From: Onthophagus taurus
Lineage: Eukaryota > Arthropoda > Insecta > Coleoptera > Scarabaeidae
Direction: 5' to 3'
Length of the DNA stretch: 64,000 nt
Assembly: GCF_036711975.1 (NCBI RefSeq)
Contig: NC_091967.1
Location: 992,001-1,056,000, forward strand
The notes under the pieces are model-generated. The model was given only the letters and a program-made list of their open reading frames with translations. It had not been told where the DNA came from and searched no databases. This document shows, one piece after another, positions 1 to 12,900 of this stretch. Both the position numbers and the translations under genes were made by a program. The first letter of the stretch is position 1. Every line of letters starts with the position of its first letter.

Positions 1-1042
1 AAAATAAAGTACACACGTTGGTTCCGTTGTATTCGCTAACACTGACCCAGTGCGATTGGTGAGCAAACAAATATTGTTGAGTAAATGGATTTTGCAGCTC
101 GACACTTCCTCCTACTTCAACAGTTACGGTTTGTCGGTTCCACTCTGTATCTGAACAACCACGGCGTCCTCAACACTTCTAGAACCGAAGGCGATTCATT
201 CGAACGCAAGAGTTCGAAACGAAACCAACTTGGAAGCGATCGCTTCTAAGTTACACAAGACAGAACTGACAAGACGTAGGTTATGCAAGAAAGAAATTCG
301 CCAGAAAAGCTTTCTCTATGCCAGAGGTTCTAAAAAATAATTCTTTTTCAAAATCATTTTTGAAACTTTATTTTTTTTTAAATACAATAAATAATATCAT
401 TGTATTTTACTTGAAAGTGTTAATAAATCACACAAAAGACGCTATTTTTTGAACCAATACAGTTTCTACTTTCACCGATATCCCAAACAACTTTATCACA
501 AAGTATTTTCCAACTAAATCCTTTCTCCCAACCCAAACAGAAAAAAATACCAGAACAATAAACAATTTGTGATATTAAAAATCATAGAAAGTCAAAAGAA
601 TGGATCTTTCTTGTTTTTTTTTTTCTTATCGAAGATATCGACTCTTTTGTAATTGTATTTTTTCGTTCCACTTCTTTCTCGGATCTGTTACGGTGAAAAT
701 TCGTCCTTTACGTAATCAAAACAACAACGCCGGACGAATTCCGACCCAGAAAATCGGTGATGTAACATCGAAAATTAGGTTGTTGGAACTTTAGGTCCGA
801 AAGAAACGTAGTTCGACTGCATTTCTGACGGGTTACGTGATCAGAAAACGCCCACCTTATTTTGATCTTGTTTTAAGTAAGTTATTACGAGAATGATTAA
901 TTCATTTTTTTACTTCTACTGAAATCTATTGAGGTGTGATTTTTATTGAAATAAAAAAGTTTCAAAATTATATGACACCTTTATATCGTAATAATAATTC
1001 AAAATATGAATTTAGATCAAGTTCTGTTTCTTGGTATTGCTG
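1..1042. other. No recognisable gene
   Basis: Positions 1-330 are less AT-rich than what follows and could be a promoter or untranslated exon of a gene outside the window, but no splice-compatible coding segment was recognised. The rest is AT-rich with homopolymer runs. The short open frame at 600-794 is low-complexity and was not accepted. Confidence 0.4.
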
Positions 1043-1738
1043 TATACAGGGTGTCTCACGTAACTTTTAGAACTTTTTTTTCCGGTCTACCAGAAGTAGA
1101 CCACAACTTCGTTATTTTAAATGGAATGCTATAGTTTTTATTACACCTTTCAATTATACATAAAAAAATATGTTGACTTTGATAAAAGTTGTTGGTACCT
1201 ACCATTTTTTGTTTTCGAATTATTTTGATTTTAAGCTTTTTTTGGCAAATTTCACCATGCTCTTTAAAAGCCTATATCTCAGTTAACGTTCATTAAAAAA
1301 AACCTCTAAATTTTCACGATTACTCTTCAGATGTTGCCAAATAGATTGTCATTTCTTGTATCAGAGTATCTTATACAGGGTGGTCAAAAATTGAATTACC
1401 GTTTCTCCATATTCAATGGCTAGAAAGTCGAAAATTTTAAATGGAACACCCCGTATTTTTTTACCCTATCAGAAAGGGAATTTAATTCTCTACAAATTAT
1501 CTATAAACATTCCTATACCTATTTATTGTAGTTTCCCTGATATTGAGATATTAATCAAAGCATGCACGGAATGAGGGAAAACGTTTGATTTTTTTATTAG
1601 AAGGCAATGGAATTTTGACAGTTTTTGGTCCATATTTGTGTTATTGTTGTTGCTACTTACTTTTGATCACGAGTGAAAGTCATTGTATATCATAGCAAAT
1701 TATTCCAACGCCGATATTTTAAATTTGTTTTATATTCA

Positions 1739-1975
1739 TGGCAATGGCCTCCACGATCTCTAGATTTAACACCATTGGATTTTTATTTGTGGGGTCACTT
1801 AAAAAATCAAGTGTACAATTCACCGATCAACACACGACAAGAGTTGCGTGATAGAGTGATGCGTGCACTACGTACTATTGATGGCGACCAACTTCTACGG
1901 GCCACAACCGTAGAAGTCGAAAGAAGAGTTGAAAAATGTTTAATGGTGAATGGTCAGCATATCGAACAGTTTTAA
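1739..1975 (+). pseudogene. Mariner-like transposase, C-terminal remnant
   Basis: The frame from the W at 1739 reads WPPRSLDLTPLDFYLWGHLK and runs on to a stop at 1975. This matches the third catalytic-aspartate region (normally SPDL..LD) and tail of mariner-family transposases. The serine-proline of SPD is changed to SL. No helix-turn-helix region or first two acidic residues are present upstream, so only the last quarter of the protein remains. It sits between the inverted arms of the surrounding element and is probably what is left of that element's own transposase. Confidence 0.7.
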
Positions 1976-2059
1976 TTTTTTTATAATTTTAAGTTTTTGT
2001 TTTTTTATGTTATTCATTCTAATTTCTGTTATTAAATTGTTGTTTTTCATTGTTTCATT

Positions 2060-4190
2060 TATAGTATTAGAGATTTCTGTCTTCCAACTATACCAGTAAA
2101 TCCTAATCAACACGCTTACACTCAGGGCAAGTCCACACTAACGGCTCTTCACTCAGTGACCAGCTTTGTTGGTGGGGCGCTGGACCTAAAGGAGTCCGCC
2201 CAGGGGGTTTTCGTAGATATAGAGGGAGCTTTTGATAAAACAACTTTCTCTGGTATTAACGATGCCTTGTTAGAGCATAATGTTCCACTGACTCTTTGTG
2301 GTTGGATTGAGAACACTCTTAAACATAGGATAGTTAAGCTTAGGGCTGGCGATGTCAGTCTTCAAGGAGGAGTTACTCGAGGCTGTCCACAAGGGAGTAC
2401 TATCCCCACTTTTGTGGAATCTCACCCTGGATAGCCTCTTGAACCGCCTCGCCGAAGCCAACTTTATCACAGTTGGTTACGCAGATGATTTAACCATTCT
2501 CGTCAAAGGCAAGTATATAAACGTGCTGTTTGACAGGATGCAAGTAGCTCTCAAACTGATAGAGACTTGGTGTGACGAACAAAAACTCTCTGTGAATCCT
2601 AAGAAGACAGAGTTGATTCTTTTCACACGGATGAGGAAGGTTGGCAATCCCAGAATGCCATCCCTTGCTGATACGCCATTGGTATTGTCAAAAGAAGTTA
2701 AATATCTGGGCATCACACTTGACAATAAAATGACATGGAGAGCCCACCTAGATAATAGAGTAAAAAAATCGTACGTTGCATTCGGTCAATGCCGGAGGGC
2801 TATAGGTAAGACATGGGGTTTGTCACCCAGAAATGCCCTCTGGATTTACACGGCTGTAATCCGACCTATGCTTACTTATGATGCAGTAGTATGGTGGTCA
2901 AAGACCCTACAGTCTACATCCACTACTGCACTTAATAAAGTACAGAGACTTGCGTGTTTGTACGTTACAGGTGCGCTACGGACTACCCCCACTGCAGCCA
3001 TGGAAAACATGTTAAACCTTTTGTTCATCCAAGAGGTGGCATTGGTGACCATGACTCGACTGCGAGCAGCAGGAATTCTAATGGGTGAGAGAAATAGTAA
3101 AAATGCCAATCTCTGGAATGAAATGGTGGATTACTCACCAATTCTGGAGTGTGTAACGGACTTTACACCCCTACAACACATTTTTACGAAGAAATATCTC
3201 ACCCACCCAAGCTCCACAGAAGTAGAGGTAAAAAACAGCCTTAAAATCTACACTGATGGTTCAAAGAGACGGGAAGGAGCTGGAGTCGGAGTCTTCTCAT
3301 ACGATCTCCGACTCCACGTATCTGAACCTTTAGGTATAAGTACCACCGTCATACAGGCGGAGTTAATCGCCATACAACTTGCCGCTGACGTTATTGTCAG
3401 ATCCAACTTGGTAGGTAAGACTTTTACAATTTATACTGACAGTAGACAAGCTATTTTAGCCCTGAGTAGAATAACAATTACCTCAGGACTTGTTATGGGT
3501 TGTCATCTGACAATGGAGAAGGCCGCAGTGCATAACTGTGTCATACTTCAATGGATAAAAGGACACTCGACTTGTTCAGGTAACAAGCACGCTGATAGGC
3601 TTGCCAAAAGGGCTGCCAAACGAGCGTCATGTTCGCCTGAACCGATAATCGCTCCGTCCTTATCAACTCAGATTGAGATAATTAAAGATTTTACCCACAA
3701 AAAGTTCATGAACTGGTGGGATAGGGTTAAGGGTTGCCATCTGTCTAAGGAAGTATTACATTATCCTTCAGCGGAGGCAGCCTTGTCTTTCGTAAGGCTT
3801 TACGAACTGTAACGGGACTCGTCACGGGTCACTGTAAGGTAAACAAGCATCTTTATAACCTTAAACTTGCTGTTAGTCCTCTCTGTCGCCTCTGTAAAGA
3901 GAGCGAGGAGACGGTCCGACACATCTTGTGTGAATGCCCCACTCTGCAAGACCTCAGAATGAGAGACTTCGGAGAGGAATGGCCGACCACAGATGGCATC
4001 AGGAACACACCTCTGAGTTGTATCCTAGCCTTCGGAAATTCCTTAGGCTGGTTGATGTAGCCGGAGACAGTGTAGGAGGATGTACAAGGGACCCGTTGGG
4101 GCCTAGGTGCTGTGTGCGTAGCATACCCTCCGCTTTCCTACATACATACAAAGCGAGTAAGCTAAAGGTTATTCAACCATAGTTAATTGT
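2060..4190 (+). mobile_element. 5'-truncated R1/I-type non-LTR retrotransposon
   Basis: A LINE copy that retains the reverse transcriptase core, an RNase H domain and the 3' region, but has lost ORF1, the endonuclease and the start of the reverse transcriptase. 5' truncation is typical of target-primed reverse transcription. It lies in the same orientation as the transposase remnant upstream, inside the long-armed mariner element, so it inserted after that element or took part in its breakdown. Confidence 0.8.
2081..4060 (+). pseudogene. LINE reverse transcriptase / RNase H polyprotein, frameshifted
   Basis: Frame 1 (2081 to about 2395) contains HAYTQGKST and FVDIEGAFDKT, the first catalytic aspartate block of LINE reverse transcriptase. 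A one-base loss after GCPQG moves the reading frame, which continues with GVLSPLLWNL and the YADD active site near 2485. RNase H follows: IYTDGSK (about 3247), QAELIAIQ, IYTDSRQA and GNKHADRLA supply the D-E-D-D residues. Near 3790 a second frameshift moves to a frame with the CRLC...HILCEC zinc-knuckle-like tail, ending at 4060. Having RNase H after the reverse transcriptase fits the I and R1 groups. At least two frameshifts make it non-functional. Confidence 0.85.
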
Positions 4191-4898
4191 AGAAATAATA
4201 CCAATAATAATTTAAATAAATTAAACGATGAACTGTCAAAATGTCTTAGCCTGCTAACAAAAACACAAACGGGCTTTGGGATTCTATGTCTGATTTTGAT
4301 TAATTTTCCAATATCAGGGAAACTACTATAAATAGGTATAGAAATGTTTATAGATAATTTGTAGAGAATTAAATTCCCTTTCTGATAGGGTAAAGAAATA
4401 TGGGGTGTTCCATTTAAAATTTTCGACTTTCTCGCAATTGAATATTGAGAAACGATAATTCAATTTTTGACCAGCCTGTATAAGATTCTTTGATACAACA
4501 AATGACAATCTATTTGGCAGCATGTGTAGAGTAGTCGTGCCAATGCAGAGTTTTTTTGAATAATCGTTAGCTGAGATATGGGCTTTTAAAGACCATGGTG
4601 AAATTTGTCAAAAAACACTTAAAATCAAAATAACTCGAAAACAAAAAACGCTAGGTACCAACAACTTTTATCAAAGTCAACATATTTTTTTACGTATAAT
4701 TAAAAGGTGTAATAAAAACTATAGCATTCCATTTAAAATAACGAAGTTGTGGTCTACTTCCGGTAGACTGGAAGTGGTGGCCATCTTGAAAATATTTTAG
4801 AATGAACAACCCATGCTACCAAAATTTCAAACCACTACGAATAGTGGAACCTTAAAAAGTTCTAACGAACCAGTTACGTGAGACACCCTGTATACATA

Positions 4899-5700
4899 TA
4901 CAGGGTGTTTAATGAGTAAGTGTTGGGTCATTTCGGTATCAACCCCAATACTTCATTGCGTCAGGTATCTCGTGCAACTGGTATATCCTTGGGTTCTGTT
5001 CATAAAGTTGTAAAACTTCACAAATTCCATCCTTATATGTAAATTGAAAATACATCAAGAGCTAACTGAAGACGATTTTGACAGGAGAATACAGTTTTGT
5101 GAAGAAGTGACCGCTATTATTAATAATAACAACGTTTTTGTGAAAAATATCTGCTTTAGTGATGAATGCACTTTTTCTTTAAATGGATTTGTAAATAAAC
5201 ATAACTCCATCCAATATCTGCTATTGGAGTAATGAAAACCCACATCTGACTGTAGAAGGGCATACACAATATCCTGAAAAAGTTAATGTATGGGCCGGCA
5301 TTTTGGGAGACCAAGTGATTGGTCCAGTGTTTATCGATGGAAATTTAAACGGCGAAGTGTACTTGGATATGTTAGAAAATACTATCAATCCACTAATTAC
5401 GGAAGCTCTCGAGAATCAGTTGGATAGAGAAGAAAATGTCTTACTTGATGAGAATGAATTACATTTTCAACAAGACTATGTTCTCCCAGTACGACAGTGG
5501 TTAGATAATACGTTTCCAAACAGATGGATCACCAGGTTTGACGCCATTAGACTTTTTTTTATGGGGTCATTTAAAGTCTGTTGTATTTACCCCTCAACCT
5601 CAAAATTTAGAAGAACTTCGTCAGAGAATTACTGCAGCTTGCCGTGGAATTCAAAGAGAAGTTTTTGAAAATACACTTTGAACAATTATTAAGTTGATTT
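4899..5700 (+). mobile_element. Second mariner-like element, degraded; right end not found
   Basis: It begins with CAGGGTGTTTAATGAG right after the end of the previous element, the two ends sharing a short TATACATATA spacer. A transposase remnant follows. No matching right terminus was found; the accccctgtat-like end near 6672-6685 is related but too weak to assign. Confidence 0.6.
4932..5681 (+). pseudogene. Mariner-like transposase, broken
   Basis: Read across frames, this shows a helix-turn-helix region (SLRQVSRATGISLGSVHKV), a linker (HQELTEDDFDRRIQFCEE), the first catalytic aspartate in CFSDECTFSLNG (about 5155), NVWAGILGDQVIGPVF, and the second in HFQQD (about 5465). After NRWI the third block is lost: the WPPRSPD segment is missing and the frame resumes as LTPLDFFLWGHLKSV to a stop at 5681. 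An in-frame stop near 5040 and frameshifts near 5215 and 5540 add to the damage. It is related to, but distinct from, the transposase remnant at 1739. Confidence 0.8.
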
Positions 5701-8700
5701 TCTCTGCAAAAAGTTTTTGTACATAATTAAATAACTGAAAATAAAATAGAACGTTTCAAGCAGTTAAAAGTTGTTTAAGTAATAACCAAATAAACCTAAA
5801 AGAAAAGAAAAATGAAACAGAAATCGTTTTTTCTAAATATCTCTGACAGACGCCAGGCAAGCTAGCCAACGTATAGTTTATTTTTTTTCTATAATACCTG
5901 TCAAATTGTTGTAAAGTTGGTAAAATTAACAGGGGGTTTTGTTTTATCATGTTTTGAAATAGATATGTCACACTGACGTTTGAGCTTTCGTTATTCAAAA
6001 AGAAAAGGTGCATAAAAAGTGTTGTGGAGTGTTTATTTGTCATTTATTTACCTAGCAAAGGTATTTTGTTCTATTTAATTACTTTGTAGCACTTTTTTAC
6101 AATAAACGTGTATTTATCTAAAAATTTATTAGTATTTTAACCTCAACTATTTAGTTACTGACAATTTTAATAAAAATCAGGAAAACAACATAAATTTTAT
6201 AAGGGTTCTAGATAATACCAACAGAAACCCTAAAAAATTTACATTGACAAGTATTATAGAAAAAAAAAACGAACTATAGGTATATCATTGTCAATATAAC
6301 CTAAATATCAAAGATTTCGGATTGCTCCGAAATAATACAGGTTTAATGGTCGTTGTAAAAACGAACATGGTAATTTAATTTTATGATAGGTTATATTTAG
6401 GTGATTAAAGTTTTTAATATTAATTAAAGCGGGAAATTTCGAAAACGAATCGATCAATTTAAAAAAAATAAATACTAACATGTAGTACCTTAAAAGACCT
6501 TTAAAATGAGGTATCCCTTTCCATTTAAGATTTTTAAGGGGTTGGTTTCTGGCGGCGGGGGGTTGAAGTGAGTCAGTCAATTTTTGCATAAATTGGTTTT
6601 ATTCTTTACCTATTTCAGCGATTTTCTTTTTAAACTTCCGGATTTACAGAAATTGAGGTGGAAAGTTTTGAAATGAACACCCTGTATAAGATTTTCTTAA
6701 GGTATTTTATAGAAATGACCTACCTATTATTTCTTAGAACCAAATTTTAGTTGTAAGTGCAAAATTAAAACTACAACCATAACAGCAATGTGGTCTTATA
6801 TATGCTCTAACTAAATATTTCCCACTTATAATTGTTTATAGGCATAGAACAGAACGTCATTGTTTATCTTCCTATTATTGGATAATACATAAGTACAAAA
6901 AGTTATATAAGTATTCCTGACTAATAAATATGATTAATTATGACTTCCTAGTGATTTATGTTTTAATAAACTAATCTATTTCCTAATCCCAACGAATTTT
7001 AAATACCTTCCCAAGAAAGTATAAATTAATTGAAAATCAAGCCACGAGAATATGACTCGAGGCCTTGATTCTCTTTCAGTTGTACCAATACAGCCTTTGC
7101 CTTGACTAGAAAGTTGTTTACAAATATTGACGGTTGTGGTTATTGGTCACGACCCGCTCAACATTCGCCTAAATTTCGTCGTCTACAACATCCATAACAG
7201 AGACAAGTAAAAGTTGCAATACCGAGCAAAATCCTGATCTCGAAACGAAACAAACCGCACTTTACCATACCACACTCACACACACTCGCAATCCGGGCTC
7301 GTTTATCTTTACTTTCACATTTACGACCGTCGTTCTTTTATAAAATCCGTACGTTAGACATGCGAAACTAAACCCAATACGAAATACAGTAATAAGTATA
7401 CAATAAAGATTAGAAATTTCAAAATTGGTTTTGCTTTTGAACGATTCAAAAGTTTCTTTAAGGAACTGGTTGGTTTTGGTGTTAATAGATATCATATGAT
7501 AAGATATTTTGAAAGTTGTTTTATGAAATCTGATTCGTTTGGATTGTATCGAAGGTCGGGTGTCTTCGATTGGATCAATATTGCATGTTGGTGGTTTCTC
7601 TAATGTGAACGAAGGTGGTTTTTATGTTAGTTGCTATCGTAATCGTCTACAAAACGACCTTGTGACACAATTTCCCTTCGTCCAACTTTCCCATCTTTTC
7701 AACGAAGATTTTTGTATGGTTTCATTAAACAAAATTGAAAATGATTTCACCTTCAATAATTACTTGTTAGTATAATGGATATTATTCAATGATGTCAGTG
7801 CTAAATGTAAAACTACAAAAGATATTCAACAAAAAATTGTATTATCTTAATAATTGTTTATGATAAATAAGAAATTAGTTGTGGCATATCAAATTTGCTT
7901 TAAAATGTTTCTTATTTCATGATGATATTCCGTTCGCTCTTGAGATATGATAAAATCACGTTTGCATAAATTAATTTGTTCACACAACGGTGAAAGAAAA
8001 ATGTTGCGCCAAATATACATCTAACATTAAACATGCCGGAAATAAAATACAATTGAAACCGGAAGAAAACAGGAAGTGAAGATGTGTCGGCGTTACGCTT
8101 AATGATTTTTCCGTTAATAGAAAATTCATTGTCGATGTGCGTTAGATCGATTACTTTTACTCCGCAAACATGTTTTTTTAATGATCAAAAGTAATTTAAA
8201 ATTATTATAGAAACTGTTTTAAGTAATTTATTCTATTTCAAAGATTTTCTAACATTTATAGCGAAAAATTTTTAGAAAGCTTTTCTGAAACACTTTTTTT
8301 TAATAATTCCCGTTTCCTCGTAACACACTTATAAAGATCTTTCTCCACATTTCCACATTCATAAATAAAAAAAATCTGCAGCTTTATACGGATATAATCA
8401 CTGTCGGAAATTGCAACGTGGAGATTTGCGTTTCGTCTTCGCAACTCAACCTCGTACGGTACACGCGAGACTTTCTATATCTACAATAAAGGTGGTAAGC
8501 AGGATGGTTACAATTCAGGAAGTGATCATAAATCAAAAGAAAAGTGCAAAGATGTTAATTTAATGATTTATTTGATGAGGTTTTCATCTCAACAATCTTA
8601 GAAATCTAAAGAATACTCAAGTTTCTTGAAAAAGCTTTAATATTCCCACTAATGTTCTTTTAAACGTTATAAAAGTTGAATTCATTTAAGAATGCGGAAA

Positions 8701-9226
8701 CCCGACCAAAACGGAGATGTAGAAACGAATTGAGGGTAATGCGAGAGACTTGGCGCCAAATTATGTAATCAGAACTCTGTTAATTCATTTGGAGGTAAAC
8801 ACAGTATCTCGAGGTTCGAAAACAAAAAGTAATAAATGATGTAACGTTAAGACATAACTATATTCTGAAATATTAATAAAGATAATTCAAAAAAAATTAT
8901 ATAAGATTAAACAAATATGTTAATTTCTTATAATTTTTGATGTCAAGGATATGGGTAACACTTTTATTTGTAATTTATACCGTCAGAAACACAAATAAAG
9001 CTTTTATATACAAATATATGTATATGCACTTTAAAATTACCATTTACATCGTTACACTATTGTATTGAACATGGTAAAAAAATAAACCTAAAAATATATA
9101 GGGTGAGTCAAAAACAATATGTCAAGTATGGCATTTACGTTCAATTTTGCTCATCACTCCAGGTGATGTAACGTAACCTAAGAGGACATCTTGAAATCCT
9201 CAAGTACACATGTCTAAACGACTTGA
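5701..9226. other. AT-rich region without recognisable genes
   Basis: No conserved protein segment was found on either strand. A mariner-like terminus (aacaccctgtataag) lies near 6675 without a visible partner. The stretch at 7050-7340 is less AT-rich and could be an untranslated exon or promoter, but nothing confirms this. The open frames at 7262-7495, 7539-7775 and 8256-8444 have no domain or splice support. Confidence 0.4.
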
Positions 9227-9793
9227 TTGAAATTAAAACTGACCTTATACCAACAGTATATAATTTTGATTTGGCCAAAGGGTGATGCTTCAAAGACAGT
9301 TGGATCTAGAGTAGGTATGGGCATTAGTGGACCAAATAGCAGCATTAAATTACCCCCAGCTCTCTTCTGCACCGTTATGAACCTAGAAAAAGGACAGAAA
9401 GGTACATCCATAAACATTTTATATACATTTATTATTATTTTATAAACAGCAACCTCAGAGAACTCGATAGGGGCAATGATGTTACTCTATGGTGAGTTCC
9501 AGGTCACAGGGAGGCCTCAAAGGTAGCCTTACGCTGGAAAGAAACAAGACCATAGAGGTTTCATGCCTCAGCAAAGGGGATCTAAGTTACGCTCAGACTT
9601 CCTGATCGGCCATGCATCAATAAAATGCCATCTTTTCCACATTGGACAAGCTAAGGATCAAACTTGTCGACTTTGTAACGACGAGTCAGAGACTGCTGAA
9701 AATATACTGTGTGAATGCGTCATCAGAGGCCGCCTAAAACCCAAAATTTTCGGTAAAGTATGCCTGACACCTACCGACATAAAGAAACACTGA
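9227..9793 (+). pseudogene. LINE RNase H and C-terminal fragment
   Basis: Degraded frames resemble a retrotransposon RNase H start (KGDASKTVGSRVGMGISGPN at about 9275, where a TDGSK motif would be expected). Then come LRELDRGNDVTLW and VPGHREASK, and a tail with TCRLCNDESETAENILCECV. The tail matches the CRLC...HILCEC end of the LINE at 2060-4190, so this is a second, more decayed member of the same clade. Several frame changes separate the pieces. It directly precedes the hairpin satellite. Confidence 0.65.
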
Positions 9794-9932
9794 CGTCGAT
9801 TCGTTTAAGGTTGGCGGCACCTCGTTTTGTGACCTTGATTTAAAATCCGCCATCTTATCACGAGTTACTAAAAGCACAGAATCAAGCTCCGTTGAGTAAA
9901 TATACTGTAAAAGTAAAATTTTTAGAAACGTG

Positions 9933-12900
9933 CGATTCTAGTTCTAGGTATAGTGTTATTTTTAGTGATAGTACTAGTGTAAAACTAGAACTAACACTAT
10001 ACTTAGAACTAGAATCATTCGGGTTTAGCCGTCTTTAGAGACGTGTGGCTAAACTCGAAACTTTCTAGTTCTAGGTCTAGTGTTAGTACTCTTTTTAATT
10101 GTTATGCAGTGCTAGACGTAGAACTAGAATCATTCGGGTTTAGCCGTCTTTAGAGACGTGTGGCTAAACCCAAATGATTCTAGTTTTAGATATAGTGTTA
10201 CTTTTAGTGATAGTACTAGTGTAAAACTAGAACTAACACTATACTTAGAACTAGAATCATTCGGGTTTAGCCGTCTTTAGAGACGTGTGGCTAAACCCAA
10301 ATGATTCTAGTTCTAGGTATAGTGTTAATTCCACATAGTAACAGTGCTAGTGTTATGCATTGTTATGCAGTGCTAGACCTAGAACTAGAATCATTCGGGT
10401 TTAGCCGTCTTAAAAGACGTACGGCTAAACCCAAATGTTTCTAGTTCTAGGTCTAATGTTAGTTCTATTGACACTACAAGTGTAAAACTAGAACTAACAT
10501 TATACCTAGAACTAGAATCATTCGGGTTTAGCCGTCTTTAGAGACGTGTGGCTAAACCCAAATGATTCTAGTTCTAGATATAGTGTTGCTTTTAGTGATA
10601 GTACTAGTGTAAAACTAGAACTAACACTATACTTAGAACTAGAATCATTCGGGTTTAGCCGTCTTTAGAGACGTGTGGCTAAACCCAAATGATTCTATTT
10701 CTAGGTATAGTGTTAATTCCACATAGTAACAGTGCTGGTGTTATGCATTGTTATGCAGTGCTAGACCTAGAACTAGAATCATTCGGGTTTAGCCGTCTTT
10801 AGAGAGGTGTGGCTAAACCCAAATGATTCTAGTTCTAGGTATAGTGTTAATTCCACATAGTAACAGTGCTGGTGTTATGCATTGTTATGCAGTGCTAGAC
10901 CTAGAACTAGAATCATTCGGGTTTAGCCGTCTTAAAAGACGTACGGCTAAACCCAAATGTTTCTAGTTCTAGGTCTAATGTTAGTTCTACTGACACTACA
11001 AGTGTAAAACTAGAACTAACATTATACCTAGAACTAGAATCATTCGGGTTTAGCCGTCTTTAAAGACGTGTGGCTAAACCCAAATGATTCTAGTTCTAGA
11101 TATAGTGTTGCTTTTAGTGATAGTACTAGTGTAAAACTAGAACTAACACTATACTTAGAACTAGAATCATTCGGGTTTAGCCGTCTTTAGAGACGTGTGG
11201 CTAAACCCAAATGATTCTAGTTCTAGGTATAGTGTTAATTCCACATAGTAACAGTGCTAGTGTTATGCATTGTTATGCAGTGCTAGACCTAGAACTAGAA
11301 TCATTCGGGTTTAGCCGTCTTAAAAGACGTACGGCTAAACCCAAATGTTTCTAGTTCTAGGTCTAATGTTAGTTCTATTGACACTACAAGTGTAAAACTA
11401 GAACTAACATTATACCTAGAACTAGAATCATTCGGGTTTAGCCGTCTTTAGAGACGTGTGGCTAAACCCAAATGATTCTAGTTCTAGATATAGTGTTGCT
11501 TTTAGTGATAGTACTAGTGTAAAACTAGAACTAACACTATACTTAGAGCTAGAATCATTCAGATTTAGCCGTCTTTAGAGACGTGTGGCTAAACCCAAAT
11601 GATTCTAGTTCTAGGTATAGTGTTAATTCCACATAGTAACAGTGCTGGTGTTATGCATTGTTATGCAGTGCTAGACCTAGAACTAGAATCATTCGGGTTT
11701 AGCCGTCTTTAGAGACGTGTGGCTAAACCCAAATGATTCTAGTTCTAGATATAGTGTTGCTTTTAGTGATAGTACTAGTGTAAAACTAGAACTAACACTA
11801 TACTTAGAACTAGAATCATTCGGGTTTAGCCGTCTTTAGAGACGTGTGGCTAAACCCAAATGATTCTAGTTCTAGGTATAGTGTTAATTCCACATAGTAA
11901 CAGTGCTGGTGTTATGCATTGTTATGCAGTGCTAGACCTAGAACTAGAATCATTCGAGTTTAGCCGTCTTTAGAGACGTGTGGCTAAACCCAAATGATTC
12001 TAGTTCTAGATATAGTGTTGCTTTTAGTGATAGTACTAGTGTAAAACTAGAACTAACACTATACTTAGAACTAGAATCATTCGGGTTTAGCCGTCTTTAG
12101 AGACGTGTGGCTAAACCCAAATGATTCTAGTTCTAGGTATAGTGTTAATTCCACATAGTAACAGTGCTGGTGTTATGCATTGTTATGCAGTGCTAGACCT
12201 AGAACTAGAATCATTCGGGTTTAGCCGTCTTTAGAGACGTGTGGCTAAACCCAAATGATTCTAGTTCTAGATATAGTGTTGCTTTTAGTGATAGTACTAG
12301 TGTAAAACTAGAACTAACACTATACTTAGAACTAGAATCATTCGGGTTTAGCCGTCTTTAGAGACGTGTGGCTAAACCCAAATGATTCTAGTTCTAGGTA
12401 TAGTGTTAATTCCACATAGTAACAGTGCTGGTGTTATGCATTGTTATGCAGTGCTAGACCTAGAACTAGAATCATTCGGGTTTAGCCGTCTTTAGAGAGG
12501 TGTGGCTAAACCCAAATGATTCTAGTTCTAGGTATAGTGTTAATTCTACATAGTAACAGTGCTGGTGTTATGCATTGTTATGCAGTGCTAGACCTAGAAC
12601 TAGAATCATTCGGGTTTAGCCGTCTTAAAAGACGTACGGCTAAACCCAAATGTTTCTAGTTCTAGGTCTAATGTTAGTTCTACTGACACTACAAGTGTAA
12701 AACTAGAACTAACATTATACCTAGAACTAGAATCATTCGGGTTTAGCCGTCTTTAAAGACGTGTGGCTAAACCCAAATGATTCTAGTTCTAGATATAGTG
12801 TTGCTTTTAGTGATAGTACTAGTGTAAAACTAGAACTAACACTATACTTAGAACTAGAATCATTCGGGTTTAGCCGTCTTTAGAGACGTGTGGCTAAACC

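Larger units (their letters stand above)
1045..4892. mobile_element. Mariner-type element with about 500-bp inverted arms, containing a LINE
   Basis: The left end at 1045 reads TACAGGGTGTCTCACGTAAC and the right end at 4892 is its reverse complement. The inverted similarity continues inward for roughly 500 bp on each side (about 1045-1550 against 4308-4892), with small indels. The CAGGGTG terminus next to TA is typical of Tc1/mariner elements. Between the arms lie the C-terminal remnant of a mariner-like transposase and a 5'-truncated LINE. Arms this long are unusual for classic mariners, so a fold-back derivative is likely. Confidence 0.7.

Noticed and set aside
7539..7775. 78-aa frame MDCIEGRVSSIGS...
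   Set aside because: No recognised domain, no intron or repeat support, AT-rich context; length is within chance.
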